From: CAYLPU01 sp964385635
GTDB lineage: Bacteria > Chloroflexota > Anaerolineae > B4-G1
Direction of reading: 5' to 3'
Length of the DNA stretch: 38,462 nucleotides
Assembly: GCA_964385635.1 (NCBI GenBank)
Contig: CAYLPU010000047.1
Coordinates: 1 to 38,462 of the forward strand
Shown: positions 30,482 through 38,382 of the stretch, piece after piece
Layout: every line of letters begins with the position of its first letter
Numbering within the stretch: position 1 is the first letter of the stretch
Translations under genes and position numbers: made by a program
Notes under the pieces: generated by a model
The model's database searches: none
The model's input: only the letters and a program-made list of their open reading frames with translations
Told to the model about the DNA's origin: nothing

Positions 30482-32848
30482 GTGAACAATCTACAAGAAC
30501 AGGTAGCAGACTATCTCAAAACGTTAGATTTCGGCTTTCTGGAACAAACAGAGGATATACTAGTAGCTGACAAAGTTGATTTTGGCGGAGCAAGAGACAC
30601 TCGGCTGATATGGATACCCTCGGAACCCGAGCACGAGTGGGATATCCCCAACATTGAAAGGCGTCTCGTGCGTGAATTTGAGGAAAAAACAGATCGGTAT
30701 CCGAATGCCCGTTGCTGGATTATCGCCTACACATTTGGGGGCTTCTCGCAAGAGTTCCACGCTGCGGCAGCACAGCATAACGTTCTCCTGAGAGTTCCAA
30801 TCCAGTTCTTCGACACACCTTTCAAATACGAGGAAGCCCCTCAAATTCGATCCGCGATAAAAGAGCTTCGAAATCCCGTGGCACGTATTCCACAATCTTA
30901 CAGTCTCTTAGTCAACGGCGAGTCCCAGGAGGGGGGCGACGATTTACTAGAACATCTTTGGGACGAGTTCCGCCTTTCCAGGGAACCCAGTCTTCACATC
31001 GTAGTTGGGCCAGCAGGAATCGGAAAGACTTGGCTTTTCAGAGCGCTGTTTTCTCGTTTGTACAAATATTTCCTAGACCAAAAGAGCAGGTTAGAGATTT
31101 TTCCTCGGCCAATTCCTCTTATCCCCGCATATCTTCAACAAACAGAGGCACTCAGAACCCAGGAACTGTTTAGGAGCTTCATTGAGACTGAAGTGGCTTC
31201 TCCTGTTCGACTAGCAACGTTTAAGTGGATGGTAACACAAGGCTATGTTTCTTGGTTGTTCGACGGTCTCGACGAACTCTACGCAGAAGACCTAGATTTC
31301 TTCTACGAGTTGGCAGAACTCCTAACGCGCCCGGATAACCGTGCCCGGGTTCTCGTTTGTGCTCGTGAGTCACTGCTAACTAGCTGTGAGACGTTTACTG
31401 AGTTTCTCAATGATTATGGTGCAGATCCGGCAATTCGCATCTACCGACTTGAGGGATGGGAACACCAGTCCAAGGTAGCTTTTGCGCGGCTCTGCTTTGA
31501 TCCACCAAGGGATTCCCGGTTCGTCAACTACATCTCGAGTTCGGATTCACTCCGATCTCTTTCTAGTTTACCATATTACTGTGACTTGCTAAGAATAGGG
31601 TTTGAGGAAGAAGAACTTAATGACTTTGCGGACGACTTTGCTCTAATCGACTATACTATTTCGCAGATCGTCGAACGTGAGAAGGGCAAAGGATTACTGA
31701 AGTCGGAGGATTTCCTACCCAACGGTCTCAACGAATGGCTTGAAACAGTGGCATCTGAATTCTTCGCAACGGATTTTAGAGGCGTTGACAAAGTGAATGT
31801 AGAGACATATGCCAAATTGGTTCTAGATCCGGACCTTTCAGAAGCTGAATGGCAGAAAGCAGTAACTACGCTAGTTCAATTCCCGCTCTTTGCTCCCGGT
31901 GTCGAACCTGGAGTGGTAGCTTTTGAGCACGAGCTGATAGCGGAGTATCTAGCCGGATGCTACTGGTCTCGTAGGCTTTCCGACGACCCGTGCAGAGTAG
32001 GGCGGGAATTGGGTGAACGACCTGACTTTGCAGACTCTCTGATCGCTCGATACATATCCAATCAACTCTCAGACCAGCCACAGGGAATCAAGAGACTAAC
32101 AGATGCCCTAAGGATAAAAGCACCTCCAGATAGGACTTTCGTCAATCTATTGCAGCTAATTCTCTTAGCCACCCCAGCGAAAGACGCGCTCGCCATGCTC
32201 AGGAACTTTATGAAGGAACGAGACTTGAGCCAAGTTCGATTTGAAGAGAGAGACCTTGAGAGGTACTCGTTTAGGAACTGCAATCTGTCTAACGTCGTAT
32301 TTCGAGAGTGTAACTTAAGGAGCAGCAAGTTTGAAGGTGCTCGCCTTGCAGAAACCAGGTTCGAAAATCTTACACAGGAAGATTTGCAGGAAGCACAATT
32401 CGGTGACTTGAGTCGCTTCGAATCTGTATACGTCGGCGGAAAGCGAATTGACAGTCGCCCAGCCTTTGCTGAATGGGCGCGGAAAATGACCGGACAGACC
32501 CCTCCAATTCTAGAACCCTGTCCTTCAGCACACCAGCTCCGAACACTCTTTCTCAAGTTTGTCCGACCAGATGGCTCTGGGCGACGCAATGAACTGTCAA
32601 TGCGGGCCTTAACCAGAGGGAAGCGATATTCAGAAGCCCCAAATCCAGAAGATTTTGTCAAAGCCAGTCTGAGTTTCGGTTATCTTCAGGACTTGCGCTG
32701 GCATAACCACATCAGGCGTGTGCCAGGGGATAGGTACAATGATGTGATAAACTTTGTCACGGATTGGCAATTAACAGATGACTTGAAAAGCCTACTTGAT
32801 TCGGTGTGTCCAGAGACCCACTGCGAGCATGTGCCACAACCACATTGA
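30482..32848 (+). CDS. NACHT/STAND NTPase with pentapeptide repeats
   Basis: The 788-residue protein has an N-terminal domain of about 150 residues of unknown type (AEDI/DTRLIWIP, WIIAYTFGGFS). An NTPase follows with Walker A GPAGIGKT (176-183), Walker B WLFDGLDEL (Asp264-Glu265) and the RVLVCARES strand. A helical middle leads to pentapeptide repeats near 581-635 (DLSQVRFEERDLERYSFRNC and following) and a C-terminal helical domain of about 130 residues. The GTG at 30482 is preferred over ATG 30467, because GAGGAGG stands 6 bp before it. The N-terminal domain may be the effector. It is followed by attC-like site 1, as in a cassette. A defence role is inferred from architecture and neighbours. 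Confidence 0.75.
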   Translation: MNNLQEQVADYLKTLDFGFLEQTEDILVADKVDFGGARDTRLIWIPSEPEHEWDIPNIERRLVREFEEKTDRYPNARCWIIAYTFGGFSQEFHAAAAQHNVLLRVPIQFFDTPFKYEEAPQIRSAIKELRNPVARIPQSYSLLVNGESQEGGDDLLEHLWDEFRLSREPSLHIVVGPAGIGKTWLFRALFSRLYKYFLDQKSRLEIFPRPIPLIPAYLQQTEALRTQELFRSFIETEVASPVRLATFKWMVTQGYVSWLFDGLDELYAEDLDFFYELAELLTRPDNRARVLVCARESLLTSCETFTEFLNDYGADPAIRIYRLEGWEHQSKVAFARLCFDPPRDSRFVNYISSSDSLRSLSSLPYYCDLLRIGFEEEELNDFADDFALIDYTISQIVEREKGKGLLKSEDFLPNGLNEWLETVASEFFATDFRGVDKVNVETYAKLVLDPDLSEAEWQKAVTTLVQFPLFAPGVEPGVVAFEHELIAEYLAGCYWSRRLSDDPCRVGRELGERPDFADSLIARYISNQLSDQPQGIKRLTDALRIKAPPDRTFVNLLQLILLATPAKDALAMLRNFMKERDLSQVRFEERDLERYSFRNCNLSNVVFRECNLRSSKFEGARLAETRFENLTQEDLQEAQFGDLSRFESVYVGGKRIDSRPAFAEWARKMTGQTPPILEPCPSAHQLRTLFLKFVRPDGSGRRNELSMRALTRGKRYSEAPNPEDFVKASLSFGYLQDLRWHNHIRRVPGDRYNDVINFVTDWQLTDDLKSLLDSVCPETHCEHVPQPH

Positions 32849-32923
32849 TGCGCTGACACGGCGTGTATAACAGGATGCAAGGACCTTTCCTGCTAGTAAA
32901 CTTCACGGGGTAGCTGGTGTGCC

Positions 32924-33055
32924 GCTCACCAAGCGTTTGCACCCGACCTGGCTATCGGCGCTTTTTTCCAGAGTTTCCGCGCGCATTGTGGTTAGCTTTG
33001 TTGCGAAGGCTCTCACCACGCAACCGCCAGGCGGGTGAAATGCGGTCCGTTGGGC
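32924..33055. other. attC-like integron recombination site 1
   Basis: A 132-bp site ends in GTTGGGC (33049-33055), which fits GTTRRRY. The inner arm near 32936-32952 (TTTGCACCCGACCTGGC) pairs with 33026-33040 (CCAGGCGGGTGAAAT region) over about 15 bp. Two bases on the left arm have no partner, like the extrahelical bases of real attC sites. Sites 2 and 3 have the same two unpaired positions, with compensated stem changes. The R''-like box (GCTCACC) is degenerate. Confidence 0.65.
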
Positions 33056-33107
33056 GGCTTAGAGAGCCAAGTACTCATCAAGTACACTTAAAGAGAGGTG
33101 AGTAAAG

Positions 33108-33365
33108 ATGATCGAAGTGGAAGTCATGGTCTTTCCAGAGAGGACAAGAAGAAGAGCACGTGTTGATCCATCGGTTCCATTTGAGAAGATCAAGGTTGAC
33201 ATGGTTAAAGCCCTTGGTATTGGAGAACCAGAAGAATATGAAATTGCTGTCTCTCCAAGATCGACAAGGCAACCGTACCAGAATCTTAGACCAAGTCCTG
33301 GTGACACAATTATTTTGGTCAGAAAGGAAGACCTTGCTGGTTCATCTGTTGAACTAATCAGGTAG
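33108..33365 (+). CDS. Ubiquitin-like beta-grasp protein
   Basis: An 85-residue protein with the beta-grasp order: strand (IEVEVMVFPERTRRRARVDP), helix (FEKIKVDMVKALGI), strand (EYEIAVSP), then the late RPSPGDTIILVRK strand. The pattern resembles YukD/EsaB-like and other small bacterial ubiquitin-like proteins. The end is not a Gly-Gly tail (ends ELIR), so conjugation of the E1/E2 kind is not indicated. A good ribosome-binding site (GAGAGGTGA) precedes the ATG. It stands 5 bp before the next gene, with which it forms one cassette between attC-like sites 1 and 2. It is probably a partner or adaptor of that protein. Confidence 0.65.
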   Translation: MIEVEVMVFPERTRRRARVDPSVPFEKIKVDMVKALGIGEPEEYEIAVSPRSTRQPYQNLRPSPGDTIILVRKEDLAGSSVELIR

Positions 33366-33370
33366 CCTCT

Positions 33371-34537
33371 ATGCCCCAAAGCGAGTCGGTATCTACGGAA
33401 AGTCTGAGTGTCGAGTTAATAGACAGCGAGTCAGAACGACATCAGCTAACAGAATATGTTCAGCCCCAGGAAACCCGTGAACCGCGCACAGTTTCCGTTC
33501 GACTCTTACATACTCCAAAAACAGTGGGTGAGTTATTGCGACTAGAAGGTTATTATCGAACTCTTGTCAAGAGTTTCGTTTTTATCCAAAATACGAAAGA
33601 GTCGTCAGACAAACTCGTTGACACGATGACAAGTATCATTGGGGAAATAGGTGACTTCAGATTTTTCCAAACACATACTGTAGGCATTGACAGCATTTCG
33701 GAGGAGATTGAAAAAAGCGAAGGTGCTTTGGGAAAACCGCAGGTCTTAATTGTCGAGGTTACTCGCGCTGAAGAAGATATCAATCGCTTTTGTGAAAGAA
33801 TAGCTGCTATTGGACAACGACAGCATGGGATCTGGATCCAAGGACATATTCGTTACCTAGACCCAAGGATCATCTCACTATTCGATGCCCTATTCACGTT
33901 CGATATGTCTACAGATGAATACGAGATTCTCCGTACTGCGATCTCACTTCCGCCAACTGTGATTGAGGAAATGAGGCACCCCTCGGATGGAATACGTAGA
34001 GATAGGGTATTATTCTTCTTGAATCACAGACGTTCGAATGAAGGGCCGCTTTTGGAAAAGAATCCTGTAGTTCTATCTCAGATTGAGGAGGTACCCGTGG
34101 ACATTACACTGTTTGTTCCTATCATTGTTGAAGCCACAAAGTTTCTGTTCAATGAGGCGAGCCAGTGGCTCGCCGTTGTGCGGAAGCGAGCGCCCTCTGA
34201 AAACAGTATTTCAGAGACCAGAAGTGGTGAAGACCAGCTAGTGGTATTAGACAAGCAGCAGTTCTCTAGTTTGGAGGGTGACTTGGAAGCCCTCAGGGGA
34301 ATGCTCGACAGGGTTGCGGTGGAATCAAGTGCTTACCGTATCAGAGGTCTGGTGGAGCAAATACAGATTCATTACAAGAACTTGACCGATCTTGAAAAAA
34401 CCGAATCTGAGTTTGGGGCACTTGCACCTCAACACATTAAACGTGCTATTGAGCGAGAGTCTGAAGCCATGGTCAATAAAATTCAAGAATTACAAGATTC
34501 GCTCTCAGCAGTATACCAGAAAAAGGTACAGATCTAA
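33371..34537 (+). CDS. Unknown coiled-coil protein paired with the ubiquitin-like protein
   Basis: I do not recognise this 388-residue protein. Residues 1-45 are acidic and disordered-looking. A globular part (about 45-235) follows, in which the strands PQVLIVEV and HGIWIQGHIR and the segment FDALFTFDMSTDEYEILR recall the second half of a P-loop ATPase fold, but no Walker A is present. A hydrophobic helix (VDITLFVPIIVEATKFLF) lies near residue 245. The last 100 residues are coiled-coil (LEALRGMLDRVAVESSA and onward to MVNKIQELQDSLSAVY). The gene is coupled to the ubiquitin-like gene, and both form a cassette ending at attC-like site 2. Low GC compared with the aro genes supports transfer. Confidence 0.6.
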   Translation: MPQSESVSTESLSVELIDSESERHQLTEYVQPQETREPRTVSVRLLHTPKTVGELLRLEGYYRTLVKSFVFIQNTKESSDKLVDTMTSIIGEIGDFRFFQTHTVGIDSISEEIEKSEGALGKPQVLIVEVTRAEEDINRFCERIAAIGQRQHGIWIQGHIRYLDPRIISLFDALFTFDMSTDEYEILRTAISLPPTVIEEMRHPSDGIRRDRVLFFLNHRRSNEGPLLEKNPVVLSQIEEVPVDITLFVPIIVEATKFLFNEASQWLAVVRKRAPSENSISETRSGEDQLVVLDKQQFSSLEGDLEALRGMLDRVAVESSAYRIRGLVEQIQIHYKNLTDLEKTESEFGALAPQHIKRAIERESEAMVNKIQELQDSLSAVYQKKVQI

Positions 34538-34608
34538 TTGAGGTTGACCAGACAGGCAAGTTTACGAGTGTTCATTTTGCAGCCGGTCAGACCTTGTTCA
34601 GAAAAGCC

Positions 34609-34737
34609 GCCTAACAACGGGTTGCAGCCAACCGCGCTCCGCGCGCGCGAATCGGCGGCCTCGCGCACATTCAATTAGCTTTGTAGCAAAAGCTCTTTCA
34701 CGCACCCGCGCGGTGGCTGAACCGCGAGCCGTTATCC
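34609..34737. other. attC-like integron recombination site 2
   Basis: A 129-bp site. The R''-like box GCCTAAC (34609-34615) fits RYYYAAC. The left inner arm GTTGCAGCCAACCGCGC pairs with the right arm GCGCGGTGGCTGAAC with the same two unpaired left-arm bases as sites 1 and 3. R'-like GTTATCC (34731-34737) is only a partial GTTRRRY. R'' is nearly complementary (one G-T pair) to the GTTGGGC that starts this cassette at 33049, as expected for a cassette's own ends. Confidence 0.7.
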
Positions 34738-34854
34738 CACCTCAGCCCAAACGCAACGTGGCCCTCCGGCATGTGCATCTTGAGCGTAGCCGAAAGACTC
34801 AGGGTGCGACTTGGCACCACACGCAACCTGGCCGTAGAGCAACGGCGGTGCAGA

Positions 34855-34996
34855 GACGCCGTGGCCGTGACGACCACCTTTCGCCGCAAGACTAGCCCGC
34901 GGCCCCGCGCTTTTCGCCTGCTGGCGCCGGTCGTGGTGGGGAAAGCGGGGCGGTGGGCGGCGTCCGTTTGTGCGAGAGCAGCCGTTGGGCCACTAT
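34855..34996 (+). promoter_or_regulatory. Promoter-bearing repeat, copy C, with decayed -10 and internal GTTGGGC
   Basis: It is closely related to copy D: CGCCGCAAGACTAGCCCGCG, then TTTTCGCC, then GCCGGTCGTGGTGGGGAAAG, then TTGTGC (34968-34973). Seventeen bases later the -10 position reads CACTAT (34991-34996), so the promoter is weakened. GTTGGGC occurs at 34983-34989. The next gene starts 52 bp further on. Confidence 0.55.
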
Positions 34997-35047
34997 CCAC
35001 GGCAGCGGGCTTGTTTTGCGCTAAAGTGCTCTTATAAGGAGTGCATT

Positions 35048-35626
35048 ATGTCTCAGCAAGAGAGTTCATCAGTCCGTGTGAAGGCCGCAATCATTGTGGG
35101 TATCTTTGGAGTCATTGCCGCTTGCGTGACGGGAGTGTTTCTCCTCACTAACACTTTGCTTGAAGAGGGTTTCATCGTCATCGGCCCCGGCGTTCAAGTA
35201 GGAAATCCCGAAGCACAACCCACGCAGCCAGTTGTCGTCACACTCACAGCAACAGCAACCCTATCTCCTGCTACTGTCCGATCAACAGTCAGTTCTGGAA
35301 CTTGTGGACCAGCAGTAGTCTTGGGTCCGTGGCAGCCTGTAGATGGACGAGGCCAGGACGTCTTTATTAACGCCAGCGATGGTTGGGTTCACGCCGACTT
35401 CTGGTCTCCTACGGGGTCTTTGAAAGAAGGATATGACGAAGTCTCGGTACTGTTTGAGCCAGGAACGACAACCACTGTCGTCGGGGTCGCTGGACAAGGA
35501 TGGAAGTATAGTCCTGCTTGCACCCGAGAGTACGTCGAGCAGCAAATTGTGGCGCACCAAGATCGGCGGAGAGCCGAGGGCAAGAAAATCACAACTGTGA
35601 GTATCAATGAACTCCCTACCAGATAG
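35048..35626 (+). CDS. Single-pass membrane protein with extracytoplasmic domain, unknown
   Basis: The 192-residue protein has a short cytoplasmic start and one membrane helix (about 12-34: AAIIVGIFGVIAACVTGVFL). A Thr/Pro-rich linker (about 55-80) leads to a small external domain of about 110 residues with two Cys (TCGPAVV and SPACTRE) that may form a disulphide. The ATG at 35048 has AAGGAG 8 bp upstream; the frame is open further upstream but without support. The gene lies between repeat copies C and D. No attC-like site of the type seen elsewhere follows it. I do not recognise the domain. Confidence 0.6.
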   Translation: MSQQESSSVRVKAAIIVGIFGVIAACVTGVFLLTNTLLEEGFIVIGPGVQVGNPEAQPTQPVVVTLTATATLSPATVRSTVSSGTCGPAVVLGPWQPVDGRGQDVFINASDGWVHADFWSPTGSLKEGYDEVSVLFEPGTTTTVVGVAGQGWKYSPACTREYVEQQIVAHQDRRRAEGKKITTVSINELPTR

Positions 35627-35784
35627 TAGACAAGTGAAAGAGGGGGGCGCAACGATCATATAACGCACCGTTACCGGCTGACGCCCAAATCCGCCGCTTG
35701 TTGGTGGGCAAGGGGCGCTCTCCCGCCGTCGAACTGGAAAGCGAGGTCGCCAACCCAGGCCCAGGCGGGGGTGCGGCCCGCCGT

Positions 35785-36025
35785 GGGCGTGATAACGGAA
35801 TTTCGCCGTAGGACAAGCCCGCGGTCCCGCGTTTTTCGCCTGCCGGTGCCGGTCGTGGTGGGGGAAGCGAGGCGGTGGGCGGTTTCGTTTGTGCAAGTAC
35901 CCTCGTCAGGGTATAATCTCGACGAGTCGTCGTTTCTACATTGTCGGCATGGTACGCGAAGTGCTTCGCATATCACGCTCCAGGTGAGCAGTAGGCGAAA
36001 TACTTCGCAGATTTATGAGTTAGCC
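35785..36025 (+). promoter_or_regulatory. Promoter-bearing repeat, copy D, ending in a GTTAGCC junction
   Basis: It shares the long core with copy C. It has TTGTGC (35889-35894), a 17-bp spacer and TATAAT (35912-35917). Downstream are two related motifs, GAAGTGCTTCGCA and GAAATACTTCGCA, and the last runs into ATTTATGAGTTAGCC, with GTTAGCC at 36019-36025. Copy B has the matching ACTTCGCCTATTTAGGAGTT. The promoter, direct repeats and GTTRRRY-like end resemble an attI-Pc module. It drives the CHAT gene. Confidence 0.65.
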
Positions 36026-36045
36026 GCCGCGAGAGGTGAAAGAAT

Positions 36046-36663
36046 ATGAGCAAAGATATCACTATTCCCGAGGTTTTCATAGTCGAGTCGCTGAAATTCG
36101 ATAACGAAGCAAATGACAGATACGAGGGTAAGATTATCTCAAACATCTTGCATCTAAACGGGAAGAACAGCAAGTACTACTACATCAGAACCAGAAGAGA
36201 ATTGGAGGAGGTAGTAGGAATCTTCGATGTGAGTCGATACAGATACCTTCATCTGTCCTGCCACGGGAGCCCCCAATCAATGGCAACGACCCTCGATACC
36301 ATCCCCTTCGAACAACTTGGAGGGATACTCAAGCCTCATTTACACAACAAGCGCCTATTCATATCCGCTTGTGAGATGGTGAACGAGGAGTTGGCAAAGG
36401 CCATCATTCCAGATTCTGGTTGCTACTCGATAATCGGTCCCTCAGAGCCAGTCGCGTTCAGCGATGCTGCCATTCTATGGGCATCTTTCTATCACCTGAT
36501 TTTCAACTATGACTCGGAGGCAATCAAGCGGGAGGGGATAATCAAGTATTGCGAACATATCGTTAACCTGTTTGGTGTTCCACTCAACTACTACTCCTCC
36601 AGCAGGAGCCAAGAGAGTGGCTTCAGGCTAAAGAGAATCGGACCCAAGAAAAGCGGCGGCTAA
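36046..36663 (+). CDS. Stand-alone CHAT-domain (caspase-like) protease
   Basis: The 205-residue protein carries the CHAT signature: YLHLSCHG with the catalytic His73, and RLFISACEM with the catalytic Cys109, separated by the helix FEQLGGILKPHL. No separate sensor or repeat domain is fused to it, which is unusual for CHAT proteins. The stop TAA lies inside the R''-like box of attC-like site 3, a typical cassette arrangement. GAGAGGTGAAAG before the ATG is the ribosome-binding site. It may be an effector waiting for a partner encoded elsewhere. The family is known in bacterial cell-death and defence systems; the specific role here is inference. Confidence 0.75.
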   Translation: MSKDITIPEVFIVESLKFDNEANDRYEGKIISNILHLNGKNSKYYYIRTRRELEEVVGIFDVSRYRYLHLSCHGSPQSMATTLDTIPFEQLGGILKPHLHNKRLFISACEMVNEELAKAIIPDSGCYSIIGPSEPVAFSDAAILWASFYHLIFNYDSEAIKREGIIKYCEHIVNLFGVPLNYYSSSRSQESGFRLKRIGPKKSGG

Positions 36664-36787
36664 CAACGGGTTGCAGCCGACCGCGCTCCGCGCGGGCAAA
36701 TCGGCGGCCCCACGCGCTTTCAGGTTGAGCTTACGGCGAAGGCTACAGCCCGCACCCGCGCGGCGGCTGAACCCGGTGCCGTTAGCT
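36658..36787. other. attC-like integron recombination site 3
   Basis: A 130-bp site. R''-like GGCTAAC (36658-36664) is the exact reverse complement of GTTAGCC at the 5' junction of this cassette (36019). Inner arms GTTGCAGCCGACCGCGC and GCGCGGCGGCTGAAC pair with the two shared unpaired bases. R'-like GTTAGCT is at 36781-36787. Thus 36020-36781 behaves as one cassette holding only the CHAT gene. Confidence 0.75.
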
Positions 36788-36801
36788 TGCTTAGAATGGT
36801 C

Positions 36802-38382
36802 GTTACTACTCAGGCCACCCCTCCAAGAGCGCACGGGATAAAAGGGGTGCCAGTCAAAGCGCCATGAACGGCATCAATCACGTTCAGCCCATGCTTGCGG
36901 GTCGTCGAGATGTAGCTGCGAATTGCACAGAAGGTCTCAGCACCGGTGCGTGTGCGGAAAGCACCTGACACCTTTTGCTTGATCTTTACCATCCTGACGT
37001 CGCGTTCAGCCAGGTTGTTGTCGAAAGGAACGCGGAAGTCATACATAAAGGCCAAAGCCTGTGGCTTGTATTTCTGGAGCCGGTCGAGTAAGTTCTTGGG
37101 TGGTGACTGCTTCTTGCGCCCTCGCTTCTTCGGTGGCGGGTCGGCTGGCGGTGGATTGGCCGCCAATCCCTGAGCGATCAGTTCGTCGTAGCGTTGTTCG
37201 AAATGGGTGAGACGCTCTGACACCAGAGACATCTGGCCGGCGGGGGCAGCATCGACCTCGGCCTTGATGTCCAGCAATAACTGGACCATCTCCTCGGCCC
37301 AGCTTTGCTCGTACTGCTCGACGACGAACAGCAGGTTGCGCAGGTGGTGGGCGTTGCAGAGGGCGTGTTGGCAGTTGTCGAAGACGAAGTAGGACTGCCA
37401 GCAATCATGCACGGCTCGGCCCTTAAATGCGGGCAGGATGCCTATTGCGTTCATGCCGTCCTGTCCGCGCTTGGGGTGGACGCCGTAGTAGGTGAGGTAA
37501 TCGGTACTGGCGACGTGAAGCCAGTTCAACTGGCCTTCCACCCGCAGGCCGCTCTCGTCGAAGTGGACGACCTCCGACGCGATCAGTTGCTGCCTAGTTG
37601 CGTCCAGGCTGGGCTTGATGCCGTCCACTACGGCAGTATTAGACTCCAGGACCAAGGCTTCCGCTGGGGCATGTCCGTAGAAATCGCCCAGCAACTCACA
37701 CGTGCGTGCCCACGGGATAAGTTGGTAGTTGTTGAGATAGGAGGCCTGAGCCTTGATGCGAGGACCATACTGGACCGGCTGCGTCACACCTGGGGGAAAG
37801 TCGCCCTTCACCTGGTTTCCACAGCGGGGACATACCTTGATCTCGGCTTGGTGTTCGGTGACCTCGACGCGTACTGGAGGGATGTCAAACACCTGCCGCC
37901 TCTCAACCTCACACCGTTCAACGGACTGCAGATCCGTGGCACAATGAGGGCATCGTGAAACCTGATGAACTTGAACGTGATCTGGTTGCTCGACCATCCC
38001 GAGGGTGTGACCTTTGTGTCCCTTCTGCCCGCCGCTGCTGCGGCCCGTCTTCTTGCGCAGGTTGTGCGGCCGGGGCTTCTTCAGCCCATCGCTGCTCGGC
38101 GGCTTGCCGCTGTTGCGGCTGTTCTTGGCCAACTGATCGCGCAGTTTCTGGATCTCGTCAGCTTGTGCAGCGACGGTCTGCTGCAACTCGCGCACCTGCT
38201 GCCGCAGCGTTAGTATGATCGATATGAGAGCTTCTTTGTCCAGCTGTTCAAGCTGGCTGCGATCAAGATCCAATTGCGACGTCATAGTGAGTTGAATATA
38301 CCAGAAGCGTGTTAGATTTGCACTTGATTTCCATCAGAGTTTCATTAACATTCCGTCAGGCGGCTATGCCTGAGTAGTAACG
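36802..38382 (-). mobile_element. Complete IS66-family insertion sequence
   Basis: Terminal inverted repeats GTTACTACTCAGGC (36802-36815) and GCCTGAGTAGTAAC (38369-38382) bound a 1581-bp element. An 8-bp target duplication, GAATGGTC, is perfect on both sides (36794-36801 and 38383-38390); 8 bp is the usual length for IS66. Only the large transposase is present, with no small accessory genes, as in the ISBst12-type subgroup. The perfect ends and duplication point to a recent insertion. It landed 14 bp after attC-like site 3. Confidence 0.93.
36810..38285 (-). CDS. IS66-family transposase
   Basis: The 491-residue protein has an N-terminal coiled coil (about 10-50), the NSGKPPSSDG motif, the zinc-binding RCPHC and VCPRCG pairs (about 113-155), and a DDE core. 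Candidate catalytic residues are the Asp in HFDESG, the Asp in HDCWQSY and the Glu in NNLAERDVRMVK. It moves the element by cut or copy-and-paste. The frame is intact from ATG 38285 to TGA 36810, and its last codons lie in the left terminal repeat. Confidence 0.93.
   Translation of the reverse strand: MTSQLDLDRSQLEQLDKEALISIILTLRQQVRELQQTVAAQADEIQKLRDQLAKNSRNSGKPPSSDGLKKPRPHNLRKKTGRSSGGQKGHKGHTLGMVEQPDHVQVHQVSRCPHCATDLQSVERCEVERRQVFDIPPVRVEVTEHQAEIKVCPRCGNQVKGDFPPGVTQPVQYGPRIKAQASYLNNYQLIPWARTCELLGDFYGHAPAEALVLESNTAVVDGIKPSLDATRQQLIASEVVHFDESGLRVEGQLNWLHVASTDYLTYYGVHPKRGQDGMNAIGILPAFKGRAVHDCWQSYFVFDNCQHALCNAHHLRNLLFVVEQYEQSWAEEMVQLLLDIKAEVDAAPAGQMSLVSERLTHFEQRYDELIAQGLAANPPPADPPPKKRGRKKQSPPKNLLDRLQKYKPQALAFMYDFRVPFDNNLAERDVRMVKIKQKVSGAFRTRTGAETFCAIRSYISTTRKHGLNVIDAVHGALTGTPFIPCALGGVA

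Noticed and set aside
33108..33365. Small protein as a ThiS/MoaD sulphur carrier
   Set aside because: It lacks the terminal Gly-Gly required for adenylation by ThiF/MoeB-type enzymes and no such enzyme is nearby.
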